A stretch of 64,000 bases of DNA from contig NZ_JAKLTQ010000001.1 in NCBI RefSeq assembly GCF_022012395.1, forward strand, positions 801,792 through 865,791, written 5' to 3'. The notes beneath the pieces are model-generated. The model searched no databases. It had not been told where the DNA came from and saw nothing but the letters and a program-made list of their open reading frames with translations. Position 1 is the stretch's first letter; each line of letters starts with the position of its first letter. The position numbers were made by a program, and so were the translations under genes. Origin of the DNA: Arthrobacter hankyongi (GTDB lineage Bacteria > Actinomycetota > Actinomycetes > Actinomycetales > Micrococcaceae). Below, one piece after another: positions 18,304-27,288 of the stretch.

Positions 18304-20178
18304 CTAGGCCCCGGCCGGCTGAGTTTGGAACTGGGTGCGGTGCAGTTCGGCGTAGCGTCCGTCCCGGACCAGCAGCTGGGTATGTGTGCCGCGTTCGACG
18401 ATCCGTCCGCCTTCGACCACCAGGATCTGGTCGGCGGACCTGATGGTGGACAGCCGGTGGGCAATGACGACGGCGGTGCGCCCGGCCAGCGCCTCGGTCA
18501 GGGCCGCCTGGACGGCCGCCTCGTTCGTCGAATCCAGGGCCGCGGTGGCCTCGTCCAGGATCACCACGCGCGGCTGGGCCAGCAGCAGCCGGGCAATCGT
18601 CATCCGCTGGCGTTCCCCGCCGGAGAGCCGGTAGCCGCGCTCGCCCACCATCGTGTCCAGCCCGTCGGGCAGCGAGGCGACCAGTTCCTCGAGCCTGGCC
18701 CGGCGCAGCACCTCCCAGATCTGCTCGTCCCCGGCCCCGGGCCGGGCCAGCAGCAGGTTGGAGCGGATGGTTTCGTGGAAGAGGTGCCCGTCCTGGGTCA
18801 CCATGCCCACCGCCGAGCGCATGGCGGCGAAGCTCAGGTCCCGCACGTCGGTGCCCGACAGCTCCACCGCACCGGAATCGACGTCGTAGAGCCTGGCCAG
18901 CAGCTGGGCGATGGTGGACTTCCCGGCGCCGGAGGACCCGACCAGGGCCACCGTCTGGCCCGGCTCGACCCGGAAGCTGATCCCGTGCAGCACCTCTTCA
19001 CCGCCCCGGGTATCGAGCGTGGCCACTTCCTCCAGCGAGGCCAGCGAGACTTTCTCGGCCGAGGGGTAGGCGAAGTGCACGTCCTTGAATTCCACCGATA
19101 CCGGCCCCGGGGCGATCTCTCCGGCGTCGGGCTTTTCCTTGATCAGCGGGTCCAGGTCCAGCACCTCGAAGACCCGTTCAAAGCTCACCAGCGCACTGGC
19201 GATCTCCACGCGGGCATTCGCGAGTGCGGTCAGCGGCGCATACAGCCGGGTCAGCAGCAGCGCCAGCACCACGACGTCGCCCGCGGCCAACTGCCCGACG
19301 ATGGCATAGTAGCCGCCCAGCCCGTAGACCAGCGCCAGCGCCAGCGCGGAAACCAGGGTCAGCGCGGTCACGAAGACCCACTGCAGCATCGCCGAGCGCA
19401 CGCCGATGTCCCGCACCCGCTGGGCCCGGAGCTTGAACTCGCGGGACTCTTCCGCCGGCCGGCCAAACAGCTTCACCAGCGTGGCGCCCGGTGCGGAGAA
19501 CCGCTCGGTCATCTGGGTGCTCATCGACGAGTTGTAGTTGGCCGCCTCGCGGCGCAGGGCCGCCAGCCGCGAGCCCATATGCCGGGCCGGGAACAGGAAG
19601 ACCGGCAGCAGGACCAGGGCCAGCAGCGTGACCTGCCAGGACGTATTGAGCATGACGACCAGGGTCAGGACCAGGGCCACCACATTGCTGACGACGCCGG
19701 AGAGCGTGCCGGCGAAGGCCCGCTGGGCGCCGATCACGTCGTTGTTCAGCCGGCTGACGAGCGCGCCGGTGCGGGTACGGGTGAAGAAGGCGATCGGCAT
19801 CTTCTGCACGTGGTCGAACACCGCGGTGCGCAGGTCCAGGATTACGTCCTCGCCCAGTCCGGAGGAGAGCCAGCGGGTGACCATGCTCAGCCCGGCGTCG
19901 GCGATGGCCACCGCGGCAATGACGACGGCGAGCCAGACCACGGTGCTGATGCTGGACTTGGCCACGATGGCGTCGACCACCTGGCCGGCCAGCACCGGCG
20001 TGGCCACGGCCAGCGTGGCCGAAACGACCGAAACCAGCACAAAGACCAGCAGCTTGGCCTTGTAGGGTGCTGCGAAGGCCAGCGTCCGCCGGATGGTTTC
20101 CCGGGAGAAGGACTTCTTCGCGCCGTCGGCCATGGAGAGCCTCCACAGCGAACTATAGGCTGCGCCTTCCATCGACAT
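18304..20178 (-). CDS. ABC exporter, fused permease and ATPase
   Basis: A 624-residue half-transporter of the ABCB/MsbA type. Residues about 30-340 hold the six-span membrane domain and about 365-610 the ATPase, with Walker A GSSGAGKST, the Q-loop in GMVTQDGHLFHETI, signature LSGGERQRMTIARLLL, Walker B RVVILDEATAALD and H-loop IAHRLSTI. Such proteins homodimerise or pair with a partner to export lipids, peptides or drugs; with no partner gene adjacent, a homodimer is likely. An ATG start at 20176-20178 follows AAGGAG by 10 nt; a later start at MADGAKKSF is possible. Confidence 0.9.
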   Translation of the reverse strand: MSMEGAAYSSLWRLSMADGAKKSFSRETIRRTLAFAAPYKAKLLVFVLVSVVSATLAVATPVLAGQVVDAIVAKSSISTVVWLAVVIAAVAIADAGLSMVTRWLSSGLGEDVILDLRTAVFDHVQKMPIAFFTRTRTGALVSRLNNDVIGAQRAFAGTLSGVVSNVVALVLTLVVMLNTSWQVTLLALVLLPVFLFPARHMGSRLAALRREAANYNSSMSTQMTERFSAPGATLVKLFGRPAEESREFKLRAQRVRDIGVRSAMLQWVFVTALTLVSALALALVYGLGGYYAIVGQLAAGDVVVLALLLTRLYAPLTALANARVEIASALVSFERVFEVLDLDPLIKEKPDAGEIAPGPVSVEFKDVHFAYPSAEKVSLASLEEVATLDTRGGEEVLHGISFRVEPGQTVALVGSSGAGKSTIAQLLARLYDVDSGAVELSGTDVRDLSFAAMRSAVGMVTQDGHLFHETIRSNLLLARPGAGDEQIWEVLRRARLEELVASLPDGLDTMVGERGYRLSGGERQRMTIARLLLAQPRVVILDEATAALDSTNEAAVQAALTEALAGRTAVVIAHRLSTIRSADQILVVEGGRIVERGTHTQLLVRDGRYAELHRTQFQTQPAGA

Positions 20179-20431
20179 CGTGTGTGGCTCCTTCGGTCAG
20201 GCCCGCCGCCGGGGTCATGCGGCGGTGCACTGTTTTAGCTTTTAACTTCTCCTGCTCTTATCCAAGCCTAGGCCCTTGCCGGCGCTGGCAAGGCGGCCGC
20301 TCCAGGCCCCGGTACGACGCCCCGCTGCCGTTGCAGGCCTGCCGGAGGCTGGTTAGCGTGGGCACCAGCGGCCTGCAGCAGGATCCGCGGGCCGCGTGAC
20401 CTGGCACCAACAGTTGCAGGAGGAAGAATCT

Positions 20432-20908
20432 ATGGCACGCGTTGAAGAAACCATCGACGTCGCAGCCCCCGTCCGCACTGCCTACAATCAGTGGACCCAG
20501 TTCGAGTCCTTTCCCGAATTCATGTCGGGCGTCGAGTCGGTCACACAACTGACTGATACCACCAACCACTGGAAGGCCCGGATCGGCGGCGTAGAGCGCG
20601 AGTTCGATACCGAGATCAGCGAGCAGCACCCGGACGAGCGGGTGGCCTGGCGCAGCGTCGACGGCACGACGCACGCCGGCGTCGTGACCTTCCACCGGCT
20701 GGACGACATCACTACCCGCATTGCCGTCCAACTCGAGTGGGCTCCGGAGACGTTCGCGGAGAAGGCCGGGGCCGCCTTCGGCATTGACGACGCCCAGGTC
20801 AAGTCCGACCTGCGCAAGTTCAAGGACTTCATCGAGAGCCACGGCGCCGAGACCGGCGGCTGGCGTGGCGACGTGGACGCCCCGGGAACCGGAAACGCCG
20901 GGCTGTAG
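20432..20908 (+). CDS. SRPBCC (START-like) superfamily protein
   Basis: A 158-residue protein of the polyketide-cyclase/dehydrase SRPBCC fold: MARVEETIDVAAPVRTAYNQ, then WTQFESFPEFMSGVESVTQL, a signature of the uncharacterised stand-alone members that bind a hydrophobic ligand in a deep pocket. The ATG at 20432 is chosen because AGGAGG lies 8 nt upstream. An upstream in-frame start at 20396 lacks this. It is flanked by a terminator at 20931-20972 and divergent from the ABC exporter. Ligand and role unknown. Confidence 0.85.
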   Translation: MARVEETIDVAAPVRTAYNQWTQFESFPEFMSGVESVTQLTDTTNHWKARIGGVEREFDTEISEQHPDERVAWRSVDGTTHAGVVTFHRLDDITTRIAVQLEWAPETFAEKAGAAFGIDDAQVKSDLRKFKDFIESHGAETGGWRGDVDAPGTGNAGL

Positions 20909-20930
20909 CAGTCCCGGGGCGCACGTAGAG

Positions 20931-20972
20931 GCAGGGGGCGGTCCCGGCTTCCGGCCCGGGACCGCCCCCTGC
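20931..20972. terminator. Bidirectional hairpin terminator
   Basis: Perfect 17-bp arms 20931-20947 and 20956-20972 with an 8-nt loop between the convergent SRPBCC gene and the formate-dehydrogenase-like gene. Confidence 0.8.
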
Positions 20973-21016
20973 TGTAGTGGGAACCGCCGCAGCTCAGCGC
21001 GCCGGGACCCTCGGCC

Positions 21017-23326
21017 CTAGCTGAGCTGCGGCTCCCCGTGCGGAACGAACCGCACGGTCATGGCCTTGTAGCCCGGGGTGTTGGATTCGCGTGCCACCAG
21101 TTCCCGGTGCACCAGGGCATTGGCCTCCGGGAAGTAGGCCGCCGCGCAGCCGCGCGCCGTCGGGTAGGCGACCAGGCGGAACTTGTCCGCGCGCCGTTCG
21201 GTGCCCTTGAAGGTGCTGATGACGTCGACCAGGTCCCGGTCCGCGTAGCCCAGTTCGGCCAGGTCCTCGGGGTGGACCAGGACCACGCGGCGGCCGTTGG
21301 AGATGCCGCGGTAGCGGTCGTCCAGGCCGTAGAAGGTGGTGTTGTACTGGTCGTGGCTGCGCATGGTCTGCAGGATCAGGTGCCCTTCGGGCGCCTGCAG
21401 GTATTCCAGCGGGCTGACCGAGAAGCGCCCCTTGCCGATGTCCGTGGCGAAGGAGCGGGTGTCGCGCGGCGGATTGGGCAGCACGAAGCCGTTCTTGTGC
21501 CGGATCCGCTCGTTGAAGTTCTCGAACCCGGGCAGGACGCGGGAAATATGGTCGCGGACCACGTCGTAGTCCTCGGCCATGGCCTTCCAGTCCACCGGGT
21601 GGCCGTCCCCGAAGGTGGCCTGCGCCATCCGGGCGATGATCACCGGTTCGGCCAGCAGGTGCTCGGAGACCGGGGCCAGCCGGCCCTGGGTGGAATGGAC
21701 TACCGACATGGAGTCCTCCACCGAGAGGAACTGCGTACCCCCGGGGTGCTTGTCGTCCCTGTCCGTGCGGCCCAGCGTGGGCAGGATCAGCGAGGTGCGG
21801 CCGTGGACGATGTGCGAGCGGTTGGGCTTGGTGGAGATGTGGACGGTCAGCCCGGCGCGCTTCATGCCCGCCTCCAGGGCCTCGGTGTCCGAGCAGGCGA
21901 GCGCGAAGTTGCCGCCCATCGAGACGAAGACATCCACGTCGTCGTTTTCGAACGCTTCGAGCGTTTCGGTGGAGTCCACCCCGTGGTGGCGCGGGCTGCT
22001 GATGCCGAATTCCCGGTCGATCGCCTCGAGCAGCCATTCCTTCGGCTTCTCCCAGATGCCCATCGTGCGGTCGCCCTGGACGTTGGAGTGGCCGCGGACC
22101 GGGCAGGCGCCGGCGCCGGGCTTGCCGAAGTTGCCCTGCAGCAGGAGCAGGTTGATGATTTCGCGCAGGGTGTTCACCGAGTGCGGCTGCTGGGTCAGGC
22201 CCAGCGCCCAGCAGATGATGGTGGCCTTGGACTTGGCCAGCATGCCGGCGATCCTGGCGATTTCCAGCCGGGACAGCCCGGTGGCCGTCTCGGTTTCCTC
22301 CCAGCTGATCCGGCGGCGGGCCTCGCGGTACTCCTCGAAGCCGTCGGTCTGCGCGGCGATGAAGTCGTGGTCCACCACGGAGCCGGGAACGCGTTCCTCT
22401 TCCTCCAGCAGCAGGTGGCCCAGGGCCTGGAACAGGGCCAGGTCCCCGCCGACCTTGATCTGCAGGAACTCGTCGGCGATCTGGGCGCCGCCGCGCAGCA
22501 GGTTGCCCGGGTCCTGCGGGTCCTTGAACTTCATCAGCCCGGCCTCGGGCAGCGGATTGACCGCCACCACCCTGCCGCCGTTCTCACGGCATTCGGCCAG
22601 CGCCGAGAGCATGCGCGGGTGGTTGGTGCCGGGGTTCTGGCCGACCACCAGGATCAGCTCGGCCCGGTGCATGTCCTCGAGCGAGACGGTGCCCTTGCCG
22701 ATGCCGATGGTCGGGTTCAGCGCCGAGCCGGAGGACTCATGGCACATGTTGGAGCAGTCCGGCAGGTTGTTGGTACCCACCGAGCGGGCGAACAGCTGGT
22801 ACATGAACGCCGTCTCGTTGGCGGTACGCCCGGAGGTATAGAAGACGCAGCGGTCCGGCGTCGTGGCGCGGATGTGCTCGCCGATCAGGTCGAAGGCGTC
22901 AGTCCAGGAAATCGGCGAATAGTGCGTCTCGCCCTCGCGGATAACCACCGGTTCGGTGATCCGGCCCTGGTTGCCCAGCCAGTACTCGGTCTTTCCGGCC
23001 AGCTCCTCGATGGAATGCCGGGCCCAGAATTCGGGGGTCACGGTGCGCAGGGTATTTTCCTCCGCGATGGCCTTGGCCCCGTTCTCGCAGAACTCGGCCG
23101 GCTTGCGCGCCCCGGTGATGGACTCGGGCCAGGCGCAGCCGGGACAGTCGAACCCGCCGCGCTGGTTCACCCGCAGCATGGAGCGGACGGTGCGGCCCAC
23201 CCCGGCCTGGGAAATGCCGCGGTCCATGGAGACCATCACGGCCTTTACCCCTGCGGCGGCAGTCTTCGGGTCGTGGACCTCAAGCTCGTTTTCATCAATG
23301 TCACGTACCGGTGGCTGGCGTCTCAT
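21017..23326 (-). CDS. FdhF/YdeP-type molybdopterin oxidoreductase (formate dehydrogenase-like)
   Basis: A 769-residue molybdopterin enzyme of the FdhF/YdeP branch. The N-terminal region has cysteines in FDCPGCAWPES and EFCENGAKA (cluster-type pattern). The expected molybdenum ligand is the cysteine in LPDCSNMCHESSGSALN, with no selenocysteine codon. The cofactor-binding region includes LVVGQNPGTNHPRMLS, and the C-terminal domain carries SHDQYNTTFYGLDDRYRG. Formate oxidation is the family annotation, but many YdeP-type members have no proven substrate. It lies 32 bp downstream of fdhD, whose product is needed for sulfuration of such enzymes. The start at ATG 23324-23326 follows AGGGGG closely. 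Confidence 0.88.
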   Translation of the reverse strand: MRRQPPVRDIDENELEVHDPKTAAAGVKAVMVSMDRGISQAGVGRTVRSMLRVNQRGGFDCPGCAWPESITGARKPAEFCENGAKAIAEENTLRTVTPEFWARHSIEELAGKTEYWLGNQGRITEPVVIREGETHYSPISWTDAFDLIGEHIRATTPDRCVFYTSGRTANETAFMYQLFARSVGTNNLPDCSNMCHESSGSALNPTIGIGKGTVSLEDMHRAELILVVGQNPGTNHPRMLSALAECRENGGRVVAVNPLPEAGLMKFKDPQDPGNLLRGGAQIADEFLQIKVGGDLALFQALGHLLLEEEERVPGSVVDHDFIAAQTDGFEEYREARRRISWEETETATGLSRLEIARIAGMLAKSKATIICWALGLTQQPHSVNTLREIINLLLLQGNFGKPGAGACPVRGHSNVQGDRTMGIWEKPKEWLLEAIDREFGISSPRHHGVDSTETLEAFENDDVDVFVSMGGNFALACSDTEALEAGMKRAGLTVHISTKPNRSHIVHGRTSLILPTLGRTDRDDKHPGGTQFLSVEDSMSVVHSTQGRLAPVSEHLLAEPVIIARMAQATFGDGHPVDWKAMAEDYDVVRDHISRVLPGFENFNERIRHKNGFVLPNPPRDTRSFATDIGKGRFSVSPLEYLQAPEGHLILQTMRSHDQYNTTFYGLDDRYRGISNGRRVVLVHPEDLAELGYADRDLVDVISTFKGTERRADKFRLVAYPTARGCAAAYFPEANALVHRELVARESNTPGYKAMTVRFVPHGEPQLS

Positions 23327-23358
23327 GCCCCCTAATGTAACCCGGAATGTAGCCGCAA

Positions 23359-24219
23359 TCACACCGAATTGCCGACCCGTGACGCAATAATGCGCTCCGG
23401 GTGGGCGTAGACATTCAGGCTGCGGCCGCGGCTGAAACCAGCCAGGGTCAGACCTGTCTCCTGGGCCAGTTCGACGGCGAGCGACGACGGCGCGCTGACC
23501 GCCGAGAGCACCGGGATTCCGGCCAGGTACGCCTTCTGCGCCAGTTCGAAGGAGGCCCGGCCTGAGACCTGCAGCACCGTGTTGCGCAGCGGCAGCCGGC
23601 CTTCGCGCAGGGCCCAGCCGACCACTTTGTCCACCGCATTGTGCCGGCCCACGTCCTCGCGCAGGCACAGCAGCGAACCGTCGAAGCCGAACAGCCCGGC
23701 CGCGTGCACGCCGCCGGTGCGCTCGAACACCTGCTGGTGCTCGCGCAGCCGGTCCGGCAGGGACAGCAGGATTTCCAGCGGCAGCTCCGGCAGGTCGCCG
23801 GGCTGCTCCCCCGCGAGGCCGAAATGCGAACTCTTGGTGACGGCATCGATCGAGGCCGTGCCGCAGATGCCGCACGAACTGGAGGTGTACACGTGGCGTT
23901 CCAGGGAGGTCTCCGGCAGTGCCACGCCGGGGGCCAGCTGTGCCTCGACCACGTTGTAGGTCTGCCGGCCCTGCTCATCCTCGCCGGCGCAGAAACGCAT
24001 GGCGCCCAGCTGGCCGGCGTCCCAGACCACCCCCTCGGACACCAGGAAGCCGGCGACCAGGTCGAAGTCATCCCCCGGGGTACGCATCGTGACGCTGAAG
24101 GAGCGTCCGCCCAGCCGGATTTCCAGCGGTTCCTCGGCGGCCAGCACGTCCTCGCGGCGGCGCGGTTCGCCGTCCAGGCTCAGCTTCAGCACCCGGCGGC
24201 GCTGCATGAGGCGTCCCAT
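23359..24219 (-). CDS. fdhD: Formate dehydrogenase accessory sulfurtransferase FdhD
   Basis: A 286-residue FdhD protein that passes sulfur from a cysteine desulfurase to the molybdenum cofactor of formate dehydrogenase. The catalytic cysteine loop is SSSCGICGTASID (Cys-x-x-Cys) at about residues 114-126, and the C-terminal cofactor-binding region shows LREDVGRHNAVDKVVG and VSGRASFELAQKA. Length is typical. The ATG at 24217-24219 follows GAGGAGG at 5 nt. Placed between moeA and the oxidoreductase it serves. Confidence 0.95.
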   Translation of the reverse strand: MGRLMQRRRVLKLSLDGEPRRREDVLAAEEPLEIRLGGRSFSVTMRTPGDDFDLVAGFLVSEGVVWDAGQLGAMRFCAGEDEQGRQTYNVVEAQLAPGVALPETSLERHVYTSSSCGICGTASIDAVTKSSHFGLAGEQPGDLPELPLEILLSLPDRLREHQQVFERTGGVHAAGLFGFDGSLLCLREDVGRHNAVDKVVGWALREGRLPLRNTVLQVSGRASFELAQKAYLAGIPVLSAVSAPSSLAVELAQETGLTLAGFSRGRSLNVYAHPERIIASRVGNSV

Positions 24220-24237
24220 CGGTCCTCCTCTAATCTT

Positions 24238-24249
24238 TAAACACGTTTA
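24238..24249. promoter_or_regulatory. Short palindrome upstream of fdhD
   Basis: TAAAC-AC-GTTTA, an AT-rich 12-bp palindrome in the 42-bp gap between moeA and fdhD. It could be an operator or part of an internal promoter for fdhD and the oxidoreductase; no matching regulator is identified. Confidence 0.3.
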
Positions 24250-24261
24250 GGCCAGCTTAAG

Positions 24262-25473
24262 TCACCACGGCAGCGGCAGCGTGCGCAGCACGTCGCCCGC
24301 AGCGGCGCCGTCGGCGGGTACGACGGCCACGCCGCCGGCCCCGGCGAGCCCGCGCATCATGGCCGATCCGGTACGTTCGGCCGGCACGGCGCCGGCCGCG
24401 GTGAGCGCGTACGGGATGAGCCGGTCCCGGCCCGCCAAGGGCGGCAGCCGCACGCCTGCGGCGACGGTACCCAGCGGCGGCAGCGGCAGGGCGTTGAGTC
24501 CGGCCAGCAGCGGGGCACCGAGGGTCAGCAGCGCCATGACGGCCGCCAGCGGGTTGCCCGGAAGCCCCACCAGCAGCCGGCCGCCGGGCAGCCTGGCCAG
24601 TAGGGCCGGATGCCCGGGCCGCATCCGGATGGACGGGACCAGGATCCGGGCTCCCAGCTCGGCCAGCACCGGCCGCAGCTGGTCCGCCCGCGAGTGGCCG
24701 GTCCCGCCGGTGGTGACAACGACGTCGGCGCCGCAGCCGCGGACGGCGTCCAACTGGGTGGCGAAGTCGTCCGGCAGCCGCAGGGGCTGGGCCGGAACCC
24801 CGCCGAGCCGGGCGATGATGGCCGGCAGCGCCGGGCCGAAGGTGTCCCGGACCGTGCCCGGGGCCGGAATGCCGGACGTGACCACTTCGTCCCCGGTGAG
24901 CAGCAGTGCCACCTGCGGCCGCCGGATCACGGGCAGCATGTCGTGGCCGCAGACGGCGGCGATGGCCAGGTGGGCGGGATTGAGCACCGTGCCGGCGGTG
25001 ATCATGGTTTCGCCGGCCCGCGCCTCTTCCCCGGCCGGGCGGATGTGCCGGCCGGCCGGGGGCTCGCCGGCGGCCACTCCCGGCACCAGCTCCAGGACGC
25101 CGCCATCCACGCTGCCGTACTCGCTGCGCAGCACGGCCGATGCGCCGTCGGGCATCAGTCCGCCGGTGACCACCGGCACGGCCCGGCCCGGGGACAGCGG
25201 GCCGGCGGCAGCCAGCAACCGCCAGGGGCCGTCCCCGGCGACGGCCCAGCCGTCCATGGCCGAGGAGGCATAGTGCGGGACCGGGTTCTTCGCCAGCACG
25301 TCCGCCGCCAGGGTCAGTCCGGCGCAGGCCTCCAGCGGCAGGAGCGACGCCGGGGCCACTGCCGCGCTGCCTGCCGCGTGGGCCGTGCTGCGTGCCTCGT
25401 CCCAGCCGGTGCCATGGTCATGCACCGGCCTGCGGCCGTTATCCGTCGCCCCGCCGCGGAGCGGAGCGCTCAC
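24262..25473 (-). CDS. moeA: Molybdopterin molybdotransferase MoeA
   Basis: A 403-residue MoeA that inserts molybdate into adenylylated molybdopterin. The N-terminal domain has SSAMDGWAV (residues about 70-78) and VTGGLMPDGASAVLRSE. The MoCF domain has LLTGDEVV and TTGGTGHSRADQL, and near the end LVGLPGNPLAAVMALL. The start is a GTG at 25471-25473, overlapping the TGA of the upstream DUF6457 gene (GTGA), so translation is coupled. Confidence 0.93.
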   Translation of the reverse strand: MSAPLRGGATDNGRRPVHDHGTGWDEARSTAHAAGSAAVAPASLLPLEACAGLTLAADVLAKNPVPHYASSAMDGWAVAGDGPWRLLAAAGPLSPGRAVPVVTGGLMPDGASAVLRSEYGSVDGGVLELVPGVAAGEPPAGRHIRPAGEEARAGETMITAGTVLNPAHLAIAAVCGHDMLPVIRRPQVALLLTGDEVVTSGIPAPGTVRDTFGPALPAIIARLGGVPAQPLRLPDDFATQLDAVRGCGADVVVTTGGTGHSRADQLRPVLAELGARILVPSIRMRPGHPALLARLPGGRLLVGLPGNPLAAVMALLTLGAPLLAGLNALPLPPLGTVAAGVRLPPLAGRDRLIPYALTAAGAVPAERTGSAMMRGLAGAGGVAVVPADGAAAGDVLRTLPLPW

Positions 25474-25760
25474 GCCTCGGATTCCCCGGGGACGGCCTGA
25501 TGACGGCTGATGACTTTTTCGGCCACCCGGGAAGCGGCGCGCATGGCCACCTCGGGAGAGGCCTGCCCGGTGGCCGCAGCCAGTCCGGCGGCGTAGCCGA
25601 CCACGAAGGTGGTGACCGGCGCGGCGGGCCGGACCACACTGTGCGCGGCCACCCCGGCGAGGCCCAGCACGGCCCCGATGTCCACCGGGGTGTCCTCGAT
25701 TTCCAAGGCCGCCAACAACTCGGCCACGAAGGGGGACAGGATTTCTTCGGCAGAGGCCAC
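25470..25760 (-). CDS. DUF6457 family small protein in the molybdenum-cofactor operon
   Basis: A 96-residue, mostly helical protein: [51 protein letters not shown], then MRAASRVAEKVISRHQ. This is the pattern of DUF6457, small actinobacterial proteins usually found beside mobA or moeA. The start is GTG at 25758-25760 with GGAG 8 nt upstream. It overlaps moeA by 4 bp and lies 100 bp after mobA. A role in molybdenum-cofactor assembly or regulation is inferred from position only. Confidence 0.8.
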   Translation of the reverse strand: MASAEEILSPFVAELLAALEIEDTPVDIGAVLGLAGVAAHSVVRPAAPVTTFVVGYAAGLAAATGQASPEVAMRAASRVAEKVISRHQAVPGESEA

Positions 25761-25860
25761 GTTTGCACTCCGTTGTTCTCGCGGCTGTCCTCCCGGCGGG
25801 CGCCGGGGGCCAGTCTGGCAGGTCTTCCGGGCCCGCTGCCGGACCCGCTTCGTAGCTAGG

Positions 25861-26535
25861 CTACGGTGCGGGCCGGGCGATGCCAAAGCGGGCGGCGTCC
25901 GCCCAGGTGTCAATGTCTTCGGTGGTTCCGGCGGCCGGCAGCGGCACGTGCACCGCCGCCAGCGGTGCGAGCAGCTTCCGCACCGACAGTCCGCCGGCGC
26001 CTGCCGCTCCCCCGGCCGCAGCGACCGCCGCCGCCAGCGCACTGGTGCGAGCGCAGCAGGCCAACTGCTGCTCCCGCCCGGTGGCATCCACCGGCAGCCA
26101 CAGGCCGGCTTCGGGATGGTGCCGGACGGCTGCCAGCAGGTGCTGCGGCAGCCCGGCCAGGCCGGGCATGTCGCAGGCCAGCAACAGCGTCAGCGGCGCC
26201 TGCCCGCCGTCGTCCGCGCCCGCAGGAGCCGGCGCAGCCAGGGCCGCCACACCGGCGGCGATCCCGGCGGCCGGACCGGCGAAGGGAGGGTCCTCCCGGG
26301 TCAGCAGCAGGCGCCCTTCGGCAGCAGGCCGCCGGGCCAGGACGGCGGCCAGTTCCGGCGGGCCGACGACGGCGATCCGCCGGGCGCCGTCGAGGACGTC
26401 AAGGGTGCGCTCCAGCAAGGTCCGCCCGGCAATCTCCAGCAGCGCCTTGGGCACCCCGCCCAGCCGGGCTGACCGGCCGCCGGCCAGCACCACCGCGTCA
26501 AAGGCTTCGGCCGGACCGGGTCCCGGGCCGTTCAC
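25861..26535 (-). CDS. mobA: Molybdenum cofactor guanylyltransferase
   Basis: A 224-residue nucleotidyltransferase-fold protein. The GTP-binding signature is VVLAGGRSARLGGVPKALLE near the N-terminus, and the metal-binding aspartate is in LLACDMPGLAGLP. It attaches GMP to the molybdenum cofactor, giving the guanine-dinucleotide form used by DMSO-reductase-family enzymes such as the FdhF-like protein downstream. The start is a GTG (26533-26535) overlapping the HNH gene stop as GTGA. Alanine/glycine-rich C-terminal half. A long upstream in-frame extension lies over the HNH gene and is not coding. Confidence 0.88.
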   Translation of the reverse strand: MNGPGPGPAEAFDAVVLAGGRSARLGGVPKALLEIAGRTLLERTLDVLDGARRIAVVGPPELAAVLARRPAAEGRLLLTREDPPFAGPAAGIAAGVAALAAPAPAGADDGGQAPLTLLLACDMPGLAGLPQHLLAAVRHHPEAGLWLPVDATGREQQLACCARTSALAAAVAAAGGAAGAGGLSVRKLLAPLAAVHVPLPAAGTTEDIDTWADAARFGIARPAP

Positions 26536-27032
26536 GCGGCGGAATCGCTGTCCAGGAATTCGCTCCAGGCCGGTGCCGGGCGCTCCAGCTCCCGGATCCG
26601 CCAGTGCGCGCCGCGCGGGGCCCTGGGCGTAAAGTGCAGCTGCCAGCCCATCTGGGCCAGGGTGCGGTCCCCCTTGGCGTTGTTGCAGCGCAGGCAGCAG
26701 GCGACCAGGTTTTCCCAGCTGTCCTCGCCGCCGCGCGAGCGTGGCCGGACGTGGTCCACGGTGGTGGCCGTCTTGCCACAGTAGGCGCAGACATGGTTGT
26801 CCCGGCGCAGCACGCCCCGGCGGGTCACGGTGGTGTCCTGCCGGTAGGGAATCTTGATGTAGCGGTTGAGCAGGATCACCGAGGGCCTGCCCAGGATGTC
26901 GTTCGGTCCGATGACGGGTTCCCCGTCCTCTGCGATGACGCTTGCCTTGCCGGCGAGCACAAGCAGCAGCGCCCGGCGGAAGGTGACCACCGCCAGCGGT
27001 TCGTATCCAGCGTTCAGGACGAGTGTGCGCAT
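26532..27032 (-). CDS. Small HNH endonuclease family protein
   Basis: A 166-residue protein of the actinobacterial HNH group that begins MRTLVLNAGYEPLAVVTFRR. The nuclease core has zinc cysteines VCAYCGKTATTVDHVRPRSR and NLVACCLRCNNAKGDRT. The ATG at 27030-27032 is chosen because GAGGA is 6 nt upstream; another ATG 6 nt earlier directly abuts the ribosome site. It overlaps mobA by 4 bp and starts the leftward molybdenum-cofactor/FDH run. Biological role of this group is unknown; DNA damage or restriction functions are possible. Confidence 0.88.
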   Translation of the reverse strand: MRTLVLNAGYEPLAVVTFRRALLLVLAGKASVIAEDGEPVIGPNDILGRPSVILLNRYIKIPYRQDTTVTRRGVLRRDNHVCAYCGKTATTVDHVRPRSRGGEDSWENLVACCLRCNNAKGDRTLAQMGWQLHFTPRAPRGAHWRIRELERPAPAWSEFLDSDSAA

Positions 27033-27233
27033 GCACATTCCTCTTCGTCTGACCATGCCCGAGGCTCCCACGTGGATCGCAGGTCCGGTGCATGGTTGTT
27101 CGGACTGACAGACACAGAGTAAATCCACAAATACCCGTCGCGCCAACATTTCGTGCCGCCCGGGGACTTGCGGCCGGGCCACGGCGGATGCGCCGCACGC
27201 AGGCAAGGCCGCTGCCTGGGTGCTTAAAGCGGA

Positions 27234-27272
27234 ACGGGGATCCGCCTCCCGGACCGGGAGGCGGATCCCCGT
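27234..27272 (-). terminator. Hairpin terminator after the NlpC/P60 gene
   Basis: Perfect 17-bp arms 27234-27250 and 27256-27272 with a 5-nt loop, 16 nt past the stop of the leftward peptidase gene. Confidence 0.85.
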
Positions 27273-27288
27273 GCAGTGCACTGGATCC

